DNA from: Bosea sp. NBC_00550
GTDB lineage: Bacteria; Pseudomonadota; Alphaproteobacteria; Rhizobiales; Beijerinckiaceae
Reading direction: 5' to 3'
Assembly: GCF_026020075.1 (NCBI RefSeq)
Contig: NZ_CP102772.1
Span: 2,542,001-2,606,000, forward strand
DNA: 64,000 nucleotides
In this document: positions 1-8,037 of the stretch, piece by piece
How the letters are laid out: every line of letters starts with the position of its first letter
How positions within the stretch are numbered: the stretch's first letter is position 1
Position numbers and translations under genes: made by a program
Notes under the pieces: generated by a model
What the model saw: only the letters and a program-made list of their open reading frames with translations
Told to the model about the DNA's origin: nothing
Database searches by the model: none

Positions 1-611
1 CCATCCAGGGCATGATGGTCGATGTCATCGAGGAGATCGGCAAGGATGCCGGCTTCAAGGTCGAGATTCAGCCGATGCAGTTCTCGACGCTGATCGCATC
101 CCTGACCTCCGGCAAGATCGATATCATTTCCGCCGCCATGTACGGCTCCCCTGAGCGCGCCAAGGTCGTGGACTTCAGCCAGGACGTCTACGCCTATGGC
201 GAGGGTCTGGTGGTCCAGTCCGGCGACGCCAAGGAATATGCCGGCTTCGAGGACCTCAAGGGCAAGAAGGTCGGCGGCCAGATCGGCACGCGCTATATCG
301 ACGCCCTCAAGGCATCGGGCGCACCGGCCGAGGTGAACGCCTATGACAGCCTGCCCGACATCCTGCGCGACGTTTCCAATGGCCGCCTCGATGCCGGTAT
401 CGGCGACTATCCGATCCTGGCCTACAACCTCGCGCAGGGGCGCTTCCCGCAGTTGCGGCTGGTCAAGTCCTACAAGCCGTCGGTGCCCGGCCCGATCAAT
501 ATCGCCGTCAAGCAGGGCAATGCCGAGCTGCTGGCGAAGATCAATACCAGCCTTGCGAACATGAAGAAGGATGGCCGCTTCGACACGATCCTGAAGAAGT
601 GGGGTCTCTGA
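1..611 (+). CDS. Amino-acid ABC transporter substrate-binding protein (5' end outside window)
   Basis: Periplasmic solute-binding protein family 3 (bacterial extracellular type) feeding the permease and ATPase that follow. The frame is open to the first base of the window, so the N-terminus with signal peptide lies upstream. What remains has the typical second-lobe features: a segment reading KIDIISAAMYGSPERAKVVD, the usual 'siTPeRa' ligand-binding region, and a C-terminal KKDGRFDTILKKWGL, the family's common ending. It lies 28 bases before the permease in the same direction, so the three genes form one operon. The ligand is probably a polar amino acid or opine-like compound, judged only from the oxidases downstream. 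Confidence 0.9.
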   Translation, partial: IQGMMVDVIEEIGKDAGFKVEIQPMQFSTLIASLTSGKIDIISAAMYGSPERAKVVDFSQDVYAYGEGLVVQSGDAKEYAGFEDLKGKKVGGQIGTRYIDALKASGAPAEVNAYDSLPDILRDVSNGRLDAGIGDYPILAYNLAQGRFPQLRLVKSYKPSVPGPINIAVKQGNAELLAKINTSLANMKKDGRFDTILKKWGL

Positions 612-639
612 GCGCGCTCGATATCATCCACATCCAGCC

Positions 640-1296
640 ATGACGCATTTTCTCAGCCAGGTTCCAACGTACCTGCCGATCCTGATGCAGGGAGTTTACC
701 TCACTCTGCTGGTCACGCTCGGCGCCTTCGTCCTCGCGACGGCGCTGGGCCTGGTCTGGGCCTTCATGCGGGTGAGCGGCATCGCGCCGCTCGCCTGGAC
801 GGCGCGCACGATCATCGTGATCGTGCGCGGTATCCCCGGCATCGTCACCCTGTTCTACATCTACTTCGTGCTGCCGGATCTCGGCCTGTCGCTGAGCGCC
901 GTGCAGGCCGCCATCATCGGCCTCGGCATCGCCTATTCGCCCTACATGGCCGAGGTCTTCCGCGCCGGCATCGAGGCGATCGACCGCGGGCAGACGGAGG
1001 CCGCTTTGTCGATCGGCATGGGCTGGGGCCTGTTGATGCGGCGCGTCGTCCTGCCCCAGGCGATCCGCGTGGCGCTGCCTCCCTATGGCAGCACCATGAT
1101 CATGCTGCTGAAGGATTCCTCGCTCGCCTCGACGATCACCGTCGCCGAGCTCTCGCTGCAGGGCAAGCTGCTGGCATCCTCCACCTTCGAGAACACCACG
1201 ATCTTCACGATGGTCGCGCTGATCTACCTAGCGATGAGCCTGCCGCTCACCGCGTTCAACGGCTGGCTCGAACGACGCATGAGGCAGGCCCGATGA
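640..1296 (+). CDS. Amino-acid ABC transporter permease (HisM/GlnP type)
   Basis: Integral inner-membrane permease of 218 residues, normal for the His/Glu/Gln/Arg transporter family. Hydrophobic segments lie near residues 15-45, 55-80, 85-105 and 180-205. The EAA-type loop that contacts the ATPase is near residues 108-140 ([11 protein letters not shown] followed by [17 protein letters not shown]). The last codons overlap the start of the ATPase by four bases (ATGA), indicating translational coupling. It probably works as a homodimer, since no second permease gene is present. Confidence 0.93.
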   Translation: MTHFLSQVPTYLPILMQGVYLTLLVTLGAFVLATALGLVWAFMRVSGIAPLAWTARTIIVIVRGIPGIVTLFYIYFVLPDLGLSLSAVQAAIIGLGIAYSPYMAEVFRAGIEAIDRGQTEAALSIGMGWGLLMRRVVLPQAIRVALPPYGSTMIMLLKDSSLASTITVAELSLQGKLLASSTFENTTIFTMVALIYLAMSLPLTAFNGWLERRMRQAR

Positions 1297-2027
1297 GCAT
1301 CATCGAACTGCGCAACATCAGAAAATCTTTCGGCACGCTCGAGGTCATCCACGATGTCTCCTTCTCGGTCGAGAAGGGTGAGGTCGTCTGCATCATCGGA
1401 CCGTCCGGTTCCGGCAAGTCGACGCTCCTGCGCTGTATCAACGGTCTGGAGACCTATCAGGGCGGCGAGATCGCGGTACACGGCGAGCGGGTCAATACCG
1501 GCTCATCCAGCATCCGTCAGGTGCGGACCCGTGTCGCCATGGTTTTCCAGCGCTTCAACCTGTTCCCGCACCGGACAGCGCTGGAAAACGTCGCGGAAGG
1601 CCCGATCTTCGTGAAGAAGGAGCCGCGCGAGGAGGTTCTCGCCCGCTCGCGCGACCTGCTCACCCGTGTCGGGCTCGGCGCCAAGCTGGATGCTTATCCC
1701 GGCCAGCTCTCCGGGGGCCAGCAGCAGCGTGTCGCGATCGCGCGCGCGCTCGGCATGAAGCCCGACGCGATCTTGTTCGACGAGCCGACCTCGGCTCTCG
1801 ATCCGGAGCTCGTCGGCGAGGTCCTTGCCGTTATGCGGTCTCTGGCCGACGAAGGCATGACGATGGTCGTCGTCACCCACGAGATGGGGTTTGCCCGCGA
1901 AGTCGCCGATCGCGTGCTATTTCTGGACGGCGGCGTTCTGGTCGAACAAGGCCCGCCCGACGCAGTGCTGAGCCGGCCGCAACATCCGCGAACGCAGGAT
2001 TTCCTGCGGCGCATCCTGCCCTCGTGA
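1293..2027 (+). CDS. Amino-acid ABC transporter ATP-binding protein (GlnQ/HisP type)
   Basis: Cytoplasmic ATPase of 244 residues powering the preceding permease. Walker [10 protein letters not shown] is near residues 36-44, the signature LSGGQQQR near 139-146, Walker [13 protein letters not shown] near 159-170, and the switch His in [10 protein letters not shown] near 194. The length and the ending [10 protein letters not shown] are typical of the polar amino-acid group. The next gene starts 10 bases downstream, so the flavoprotein is probably co-transcribed. Confidence 0.95.
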   Translation: MSIIELRNIRKSFGTLEVIHDVSFSVEKGEVVCIIGPSGSGKSTLLRCINGLETYQGGEIAVHGERVNTGSSSIRQVRTRVAMVFQRFNLFPHRTALENVAEGPIFVKKEPREEVLARSRDLLTRVGLGAKLDAYPGQLSGGQQQRVAIARALGMKPDAILFDEPTSALDPELVGEVLAVMRSLADEGMTMVVVTHEMGFAREVADRVLFLDGGVLVEQGPPDAVLSRPQHPRTQDFLRRILPS

Positions 2028-2037
2028 GGACATACGC

Positions 2038-3348
2038 ATGGCTCGCCTGACCGGCCCGTTCTTCAGCGATGATGCGGTCGACACGCCGTATTGGTGGGGT
2101 GCGGCAACGCCTGCGGCACAGCCTGCGGTCGAACTGCCGACGCAAAGCGAAGTTACCGTCGTCGGTGCCGGCTTCACCGGGCTCAATGCTGCGCTGACCT
2201 TGGCGCGCGCCGGCAAGCAGGTCACCGTGCTGGACGCGGAAGCTCCCGGCTGGGGCGCCTCCTCCCGCAATGGCGGCATGCTCGGCCCCGGCTGGGCCAC
2301 GTTCGACACCGCGATGGCCTATGGGCCCGACAAGGCGCGCGCCATCGTCGAGGAAAGCTTCCTCGCCCTTCAGCACGTCAAGGATGTGGTGGCGCGCGAG
2401 GCCATCGCCAGTGATCTCGCTGTGGTCGGCTATTTCCGAGGAGCGATGACGCCGCGCCTCTATGAGGCAATGGGGCGCAATCTCGACCGCATCGGCAAGG
2501 TGATGCCCTGCGATGCCTATCTGGTCCCGCGCGCCGAACAGCAGGGCGAGATCGGCACCGAGCTCTACCACGGCGGCCTCGCGATGCCCGGTTATGCCGG
2601 CCTGCACCCGGCCCGCTATGTCGCCGGTCTCGCCGAAGCCGCGCGCCGGCTCGGCGTGCAGATTGTCAGCGGCGCCCGGGTCACGGCGATCTCGCCGCAG
2701 GCCGGCGGGTTCAATCTCTCGGTGGGCGAGCGAAAGACTGCGGCGAAACAGCTGCTCGTCGCCACCAACGGCTATACCGGCGCGCTTCTGCCCTTCCTGC
2801 AGCGGCGGATCATCCCCATCCGCAGCGCATTGATCGCGACTGGCCAGCTGCCGGCCGAGGTAATGGACCGCCTGATGCCGAAGCGGCGTATGCTGGCTGG
2901 CAGTCAGCGCGTCGTGACCTATTACCGCCCCTCCCCAGACGGCACCCGGATTCTCTTCGGCGGGCGCGTGCTCAAGGTGACCGGCGAGAACGTCGCCCAC
3001 GCCAATGCCGCGCATCTGCGCAAGCAGATGCTGCAGGTCTTCCCCGAGCTGGAGCGAACCCCGATCACGCATTACTGGCACGGCCAGACCGGCTTCACCT
3101 TCGACAAGCTGCCCCATCTCGGCGAGCAGGACGGCATCTTCTACGCCTGCGGCTATAACGGCACCGGCATCGCTCGCGCGAGCTGGTTCGGCCACAAGAT
3201 CGCGCAGCGCATGCTCGGCGACGCGGAGCAACCCAGCGCCTATGCCGACCTGCCCTTCCGCAGCCGCCCGCTCTATTACGGCAAGCCCTGGTTCCTGCCG
3301 CTCGCGGTGCTCTTTTACGAAATGCGGGATCGCTGGGACCAGCGATAG
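2038..3348 (+). CDS. FAD-dependent amino-acid/amine oxidoreductase (DAO family, PuuB-like)
   Basis: Flavoprotein of 436 residues in the D-amino-acid oxidase fold. The FAD-binding Rossmann motif is near residues 39-50 (VVGAGFTGLNAA), with the conserved ASSRNGGML near 79-87, where many PuuB-type enzymes bind flavin. A C-terminal YACGYNGTGIA glycine-rich loop near 375 closes the FAD site. It begins 10 bases after the transporter ATPase with a GAGG ribosome-binding site, so it probably oxidises the imported compound, such as a gamma-glutamylated amine, N-alkyl amino acid or opine. The substrate is not deducible from sequence. Confidence 0.88.
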   Translation: MARLTGPFFSDDAVDTPYWWGAATPAAQPAVELPTQSEVTVVGAGFTGLNAALTLARAGKQVTVLDAEAPGWGASSRNGGMLGPGWATFDTAMAYGPDKARAIVEESFLALQHVKDVVAREAIASDLAVVGYFRGAMTPRLYEAMGRNLDRIGKVMPCDAYLVPRAEQQGEIGTELYHGGLAMPGYAGLHPARYVAGLAEAARRLGVQIVSGARVTAISPQAGGFNLSVGERKTAAKQLLVATNGYTGALLPFLQRRIIPIRSALIATGQLPAEVMDRLMPKRRMLAGSQRVVTYYRPSPDGTRILFGGRVLKVTGENVAHANAAHLRKQMLQVFPELERTPITHYWHGQTGFTFDKLPHLGEQDGIFYACGYNGTGIARASWFGHKIAQRMLGDAEQPSAYADLPFRSRPLYYGKPWFLPLAVLFYEMRDRWDQR

Positions 3349-3403
3349 ATCACGGGCGAAGCCCAACCGCGCTTGAGGCTGGACATCCGCGCCACCGGCG
3401 GCG

Positions 3404-4336
3404 ATGTCTGCGCTATCGCTGTTGATGGGACGACAGATGCGGGCGCGCCAACTCGAAGTCTTCTGCACGCTGATGCGCTGCGGCACGGTGACCGGCGCCG
3501 CCGCGATGCTGAACATCTCGCAGCCGGCCCTGAGCCAGATCCTCCTCCATGCCGAGGACCAGCTCGGCTTCAAGCTGTTCAACCGCGTGCGCGGGCGCCT
3601 GGTGCCAACGCAGGAGGCCGAGGAGCTCTATTCCCAGGCCGAGCACATCTTCGGAGAGCTCGATGCGCTCCGGCGCCGAACGGTCGACATGCGGCATGGG
3701 CGCACCGGCCTCGTCCGGCTCGCGGCGTCCGCCCCACCGTCCATGTCGATCGTGCCGAGGGCGCTGACCACCTTTCGGGAAGCCCATCCCGAAATCGTCG
3801 TGCGCTCGCTGATCGCCTCGCAGACGGCCATCGTCGAGATGTTGCGCAATGGCGAGGTCTCCCTCGGCATCGCGATGAACAACCTGCCGCATCCGGGCAT
3901 CCACGCCGAGACGGTCGGGCGCGCCACGCTGGTCTGTGTCATCTCGACGGAGCATCGGCTGGCAAGGCTCGACAGCATCCGTTTCGCCGATATCCGTGAC
4001 GAGACCCTGATTTCCTACCGGGCGGATACCTTGCCCGGCCGGTTTCTGGCCGCCACCGCGGAAGCCGAGGATTTCGTCTACGCCCCGGCGATCGAGATCG
4101 ATCTCTCGATCACGGCCCTGCCCTATGTCCGCGACGGGCTGGGTATCGCCATCGTCGACAGCCTCCTGCCCTGGGAGCAGTTCAACGGTGTCGTGACTCG
4201 GCCTTTCGAGCCCAGGATGGAAGTCCCGATCGCGATCCTGACCAGCAATGACCGGCCACTCTCCGGCAGCCATGAACTGATGCGCGACTGCCTGCGCGCA
4301 GCCTGCCGGGATTTCAACCGCGCCGCCGGCACCTGA
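3404..4336 (+). CDS. LysR-family transcriptional regulator
   Basis: LysR regulator of up to 310 residues. The winged helix-turn-helix is at the N-terminus (RQLEVFCTLMRCGTVTGAAAML, then SQPALSQILLHAEDQLGFKLFNR), followed by the periplasmic-binding-like effector domain (about residues 100-300). Alternative starts are at 3425 and 3437. The latter has a GGGA at suitable spacing and would begin right at the HTH domain, so it may be the true start. It lies between the transporter operon and the convergent oxidase/hydantoinase genes and probably controls one or both. The effector is unknown. Confidence 0.92.
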   Translation: MSALSLLMGRQMRARQLEVFCTLMRCGTVTGAAAMLNISQPALSQILLHAEDQLGFKLFNRVRGRLVPTQEAEELYSQAEHIFGELDALRRRTVDMRHGRTGLVRLAASAPPSMSIVPRALTTFREAHPEIVVRSLIASQTAIVEMLRNGEVSLGIAMNNLPHPGIHAETVGRATLVCVISTEHRLARLDSIRFADIRDETLISYRADTLPGRFLAATAEAEDFVYAPAIEIDLSITALPYVRDGLGIAIVDSLLPWEQFNGVVTRPFEPRMEVPIAILTSNDRPLSGSHELMRDCLRAACRDFNRAAGT

Positions 4337-4346
4337 ACGCGCGGCA

Positions 4347-5735
4347 TCAGCCGTCGGCTGCAGCGTCCTGAATCAGCGCGCCGATCAGGGCCGGCCTCAC
4401 CGGCGCCTGCCCGCGCAGCCGGCCCGCTGCCGCGGCGCAGCCATGGCCCGCGCTGCCGGCGACGATTTCTGCCGCGGCCAGTTCGCAATAGCGGCCCTGG
4501 CAGCGCCCCATGCCGGCGCGCCCGAGCGATTTGACGCGATTGACCTCGCCACCGCCGAAATCGACGGTCCGGCGCAGTTCGCCGGCCGTCACGCCTTCGC
4601 AACGACAGACCATCGTCTCATCCGGCAATCCGACCGCAGTCTCGGCGGGCCAGGGAAAGGCCGCAGCGACGCCGCGTGCGAAGCGGTTGAGCCGGGCCAG
4701 CCGACGCTTATCCGCCGCCATATCCGGTACTGGAAAACCGAGATCCTGCAGACAGGCCGCCGCTGCGAGCCGCCCCGCAACCTCTGCCCCATCGGCGCCG
4801 AGAATCCTGAACCCGTCCCCGGCGAGATAGACGCTGCGTCCCGCGCGTCCCATGGCATCGGCTTTCGGGAGCCATTGCCGCCAGGTTTCCTCATAGGTGA
4901 AGTCGCAGCCGGCCAGGTCCGCGAGGCGCGTCTCGGCCCGCAGGTGCCAGCCGAGGCCAACCGCATCGCAGGCCGTACGCTGGCTCCGGCCCGCTTCGTC
5001 GCGCCAGAGCACGGCGGCTGGACCGCGCTCATCCGCCTCGACGCGATCCAGCTGGACGCCGGCATGATAGAGCCGACCAAGGCTGCGACGCATCATCAGC
5101 CCGCGCAGGGCAAAGAGCGGCCTCGCCGAGAGACCGGAGAAGCCGCGCAATTGCTGGCGCATGGGCGCGGTATCGAGGACCGCCGCGACCTGCCCTCCGG
5201 CCTTCAGCAATTGAACCGCAAGCAGGGTGAGCAGCGGGCCGGAGCCAGCCAGCACGATGCGCCGTCCCAGCGCCGCCCCTTGCGCCTTCAGCGCGATCTG
5301 CATCGCGCCAAGCCCGTAGACGCCGGCGTTCTCCCAGCCTGGCACGGGCATGACGCGATCCATCGCGCCAGTGGCGAGGATCAGCCGGTCATAGGAAATC
5401 CAGCGCGAACCCATGCCATCGAGCGCCTGCAACCGCTCGGCCGTGATGGCGATGACCGAACTGCGGGGATGATGAACGAGGCGGCCCGCCGCCGCCAGGG
5501 CATCGAAGGTCTGGTGCAGCGCGACGGCCTTGGCAGCCTCCGAGCCATAGAGGGCCTCGGGCGGGCGCGTGAAGCCCTGCGGCGGACGGCGATAGATCTG
5601 GCCTCCGGCACGCTCGCCTTCGTCGATAACGATGGGCACCAGCCCTCCGGCGACCAGCGCCTCGGCAGCCCGTATCCCGGCCGGGCCAGCCCCGACGACA
5701 ACGACCCGCGGTCCTGCGGCCTCCGTCATGGCCAC
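4347..5735 (-). CDS. HcnB-like FAD/NAD(P) oxidoreductase subunit with C-terminal BFD [2Fe-2S] domain
   Basis: Large subunit (462 residues) of the family that includes HcnB, opine oxidase subunit A, sarcosine oxidase alpha and D-hydroxyproline dehydrogenase alpha. The N-terminal FAD motif VVVGAGPAGIRAAEALV is at residues 11-27. The C-terminus has a BFD-like cluster domain with MVCRCEGVT and, further on, GRCQGRYC, giving four Cys in C-x-C ... C-x4-C spacing. Its start overlaps the preceding [2Fe-2S] subunit by 10 bases. It normally acts with a small ferredoxin-like subunit and a DAO-type catalytic subunit. The small one is adjacent and the best catalytic candidate is at 10282-11424. Confidence 0.9.
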   Translation of the reverse strand: MAMTEAAGPRVVVVGAGPAGIRAAEALVAGGLVPIVIDEGERAGGQIYRRPPQGFTRPPEALYGSEAAKAVALHQTFDALAAAGRLVHHPRSSVIAITAERLQALDGMGSRWISYDRLILATGAMDRVMPVPGWENAGVYGLGAMQIALKAQGAALGRRIVLAGSGPLLTLLAVQLLKAGGQVAAVLDTAPMRQQLRGFSGLSARPLFALRGLMMRRSLGRLYHAGVQLDRVEADERGPAAVLWRDEAGRSQRTACDAVGLGWHLRAETRLADLAGCDFTYEETWRQWLPKADAMGRAGRSVYLAGDGFRILGADGAEVAGRLAAAACLQDLGFPVPDMAADKRRLARLNRFARGVAAAFPWPAETAVGLPDETMVCRCEGVTAGELRRTVDFGGGEVNRVKSLGRAGMGRCQGRYCELAAAEIVAGSAGHGCAAAAGRLRGQAPVRPALIGALIQDAAADG

Positions 5736-6043
5736 TCTACCGGAGCGTCGGACAAGAGGCGCATGCCTTCGATCAGCGGCGTCGAACAGGCGCGCAGCCT
5801 CGGTCCATCCTCCTGCCAGATCCAGCAGTCCTGACAGGCTCCCATCAGACAGAAGCCTGCACGGGCCTCCGGGCCGAATTCCGAGCGGCGCAGAGCCGGC
5901 GCGACCGAGAGCACAGCGCTGAGCACGGTGTCCCCCGTCAAAGCCCCCCGCTCAGCTCCATCAAGGAAGAAGCGCAGCGGGGCGCGATCCACCTCGGCCA
6001 ATCGGACCAGACGGCCAGCCCCTGCATTCGCGGCTGCGCTCAT
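5726..6043 (-). CDS. HcnA-like (2Fe-2S)-binding small subunit
   Basis: 105-residue ferredoxin-fold subunit matching HcnA/sarcosine-oxidase small subunits. The cluster ligands are visible as GFCLMGACQDCWI near residues 63-75 and a later RACSTPL near 84-90 (C-x4-C-x2-C ... C). It overlaps the HyuB-like gene upstream by 4 bases and the HcnB-like gene downstream by 10, placing it in a tight operon. It relays electrons between the flavin subunits; the final acceptor is not shown. Confidence 0.88.
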   Translation of the reverse strand: MSAAANAGAGRLVRLAEVDRAPLRFFLDGAERGALTGDTVLSAVLSVAPALRRSEFGPEARAGFCLMGACQDCWIWQEDGPRLRACSTPLIEGMRLLSDAPVEWP

Positions 6044-8037
6044 TCGGCCGCCTCGGCGTGGACAAGCTCCGGCTCCGGCATCTCGGGAAACCGCGCCCGC
6101 GCCGCAGCAAAAGCCTCTTCGACACCATCAGCGCCAGTTCTTCCCTTCATCCGTCGGAAAATCTCGGTCTTGGCGAAGAAGCGCCAATGGATCGGCAGGC
6201 CGGCAAGCAAGGCCGTCAGCCTGTCATAAGCGTCCCGCGTCCACTGCGCCTCGTAGCCGTCGCGCTCCGGGCCGAAATGGAAGTGGCCCGATACCGGCGC
6301 GCGGTCGGCGCGCCGTGCCTTGGTCGCTTGCTCATCCAGGACTTCGCCCTGCATGACGACGCCATAATCCCGCTCCGCCGCTTCCGGCGAAACATAGCCG
6401 CGCACGACATCCTCCGCCACGCGCCATGCCTCCCGGTCGAAGGGATGACCACGGCCGCCGCCGCCGGCCGAGCGGATCTCCAGCACGTCACCGGGCTGCA
6501 GAACAGCGGTGTCGATGTTGCCGAGCCGCCGCTCCTCCGGCTGGCCTGGATTGACCACCATGTCGGAGAGGCCCGCCGCCTTGCCGCCCAGCACGCCCCA
6601 AGGCCGGAAGAAGCTGCGGTCGCGATTGCGGGCGGTGATGCGGCTGTCCGGCGCGAAGACGCGGAACGCCATGTCGGTAGCCAGCCCGCCGCGCCAGCGC
6701 CCGGCGCCGCCACTGTCCCTGGCCAGCCCGTATTTGACGAACTCCACCGGTGTCTCGGTCTCGGTGATCTCGATCGGCGTGTTCTTGAGATAAGCGGCAT
6801 CCGCCCCCGAGCCATTGGTGCCGTCGCGATGCGGCATGCCGCCGCCGCCGCCGACCACCGGGTTCACCGCGGCGATGACAGTCCGGCTCGTGCGCTCGTC
6901 CGTCGTCATCACGTTGATGATGCAGTTGTTGCCGGCGGGCGCCGCCGGCAGCCGCTCCGGCACAGCCTGCGAAAACGCCCCGAAGATCACCGAACGAAGC
7001 CTGGCGCAGGTGAGCGAACGCATGCCGACCGCAGCCGGGAAGACGGGGTTCAGGACCGTCCCCTCCGGCGTGATGCAGGTGAACGGGCGCGTTAGCCCGG
7101 TATTGAGCAGGATCTTCGGATTCAGCGTGTAGAGGACGTAGTAGACCCCGACGAGCAGGATCGTGTGTCGCGGATTGCCGCCGCTTGGCACGTTGAGCGA
7201 GGAGCCGAGTTGCGGATCGGAGCCGGTGAAGTCGAGCACCGCCTCGTCGCCCCGGATGGTCAGCTTGAGCTTCAGGCGGCAGGGATTGGCCTCGACTGAA
7301 TCCTCGTCGGCATAATCGGCGAACTCCCAGGTGCCGTCCGGCATGCCGCGCAGCACCTCGCGCGCCTGCGCCTCGGCATGGTCGAGCAGGGCGTCGACGC
7401 CACCGAGGAAGGCCTCGCGGCCGAACTTCTCGATCATGGCCAGCACCTTGCGCTCGCCGGTGTTGAGCGCGCCGACCAGCGCCTTGATGTCCCCGATGTT
7501 CAGGTCCGGCTTGCGAACATTGGTCGTCATGATCCGAAGGATCTGCTCGTCGAAGACCCCTTCGTTGACGAGCTTCATCGGCGGAAAGCGGATGCCCTCC
7601 TGATGGATCTCGGTAAGCGCCCGTGACAGCGAGGCCGGCACGGCGCCGCCCATGTCGGTGTTGTGGATATGGCCGCCGGTCCAGGCCACGATCTCGCCCT
7701 CGTGAAAGACCGGCTTCCAGAGATGGGTATCGGGTGCATGGGTCGCGACGAAGCAGGAATAGGGATCGTTGGTGAAGGCGACGTCGCCCGGCTTGTAATC
7801 GTCGACCATCGCGAGCGCCGGCGCCCAGGACAGGCCGGGATACCAGGTCGCGCCCAATTCCATCGGCACGGCGAAGGTGTCGCCGCTGCGGCTGATCAAC
7901 ATCACCGTGAAATCCTCCGTCTCCTTGACGAAGGCGGAATGGGCCGTGCGGTGCAGCGTATGCGCCATGTTCTCGGCGGCGGCACGCGCGTGGTTCGCGA
8001 GCACCTGAAGCTTCATCCGGTCAAACATCGGCATCAC
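6040..8037 (-). CDS. hyuB: Hydantoinase B / oxoprolinase family protein
   Basis: 665-residue HyuB-type subunit of ATP-dependent hydantoinase/5-oxoprolinase-like amidohydrolases, or the related acetone-carboxylase alpha-like family. Characteristic segments are SAFVKETEDFTVMLI and GDVAFTNDPY near the N-terminus, GGHIHNTDMGG near residue 120, and a Gly-rich AGGGGRGHPFDREAW near 545. The upstream gene's stop and this start overlap. Possible starts are GTG at 8037, ATG at 8034 and ATG at 8028; only the last leaves normal spacing from GGAG. It pairs with HyuA next door to open a cyclic amide such as a hydantoin or 5-oxoproline using ATP. Confidence 0.92.
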   Translation of the reverse strand: MMPMFDRMKLQVLANHARAAAENMAHTLHRTAHSAFVKETEDFTVMLISRSGDTFAVPMELGATWYPGLSWAPALAMVDDYKPGDVAFTNDPYSCFVATHAPDTHLWKPVFHEGEIVAWTGGHIHNTDMGGAVPASLSRALTEIHQEGIRFPPMKLVNEGVFDEQILRIMTTNVRKPDLNIGDIKALVGALNTGERKVLAMIEKFGREAFLGGVDALLDHAEAQAREVLRGMPDGTWEFADYADEDSVEANPCRLKLKLTIRGDEAVLDFTGSDPQLGSSLNVPSGGNPRHTILLVGVYYVLYTLNPKILLNTGLTRPFTCITPEGTVLNPVFPAAVGMRSLTCARLRSVIFGAFSQAVPERLPAAPAGNNCIINVMTTDERTSRTVIAAVNPVVGGGGGMPHRDGTNGSGADAAYLKNTPIEITETETPVEFVKYGLARDSGGAGRWRGGLATDMAFRVFAPDSRITARNRDRSFFRPWGVLGGKAAGLSDMVVNPGQPEERRLGNIDTAVLQPGDVLEIRSAGGGGRGHPFDREAWRVAEDVVRGYVSPEAAERDYGVVMQGEVLDEQATKARRADRAPVSGHFHFGPERDGYEAQWTRDAYDRLTALLAGLPIHWRFFAKTEIFRRMKGRTGADGVEEAFAAARARFPEMPEPELVHAEAAE

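Noticed and set aside
1873..3582. 569-codon minus-strand frame
   Set aside because: Antisense to the DAO-type flavoprotein and the LysR start; no recognisable motif.
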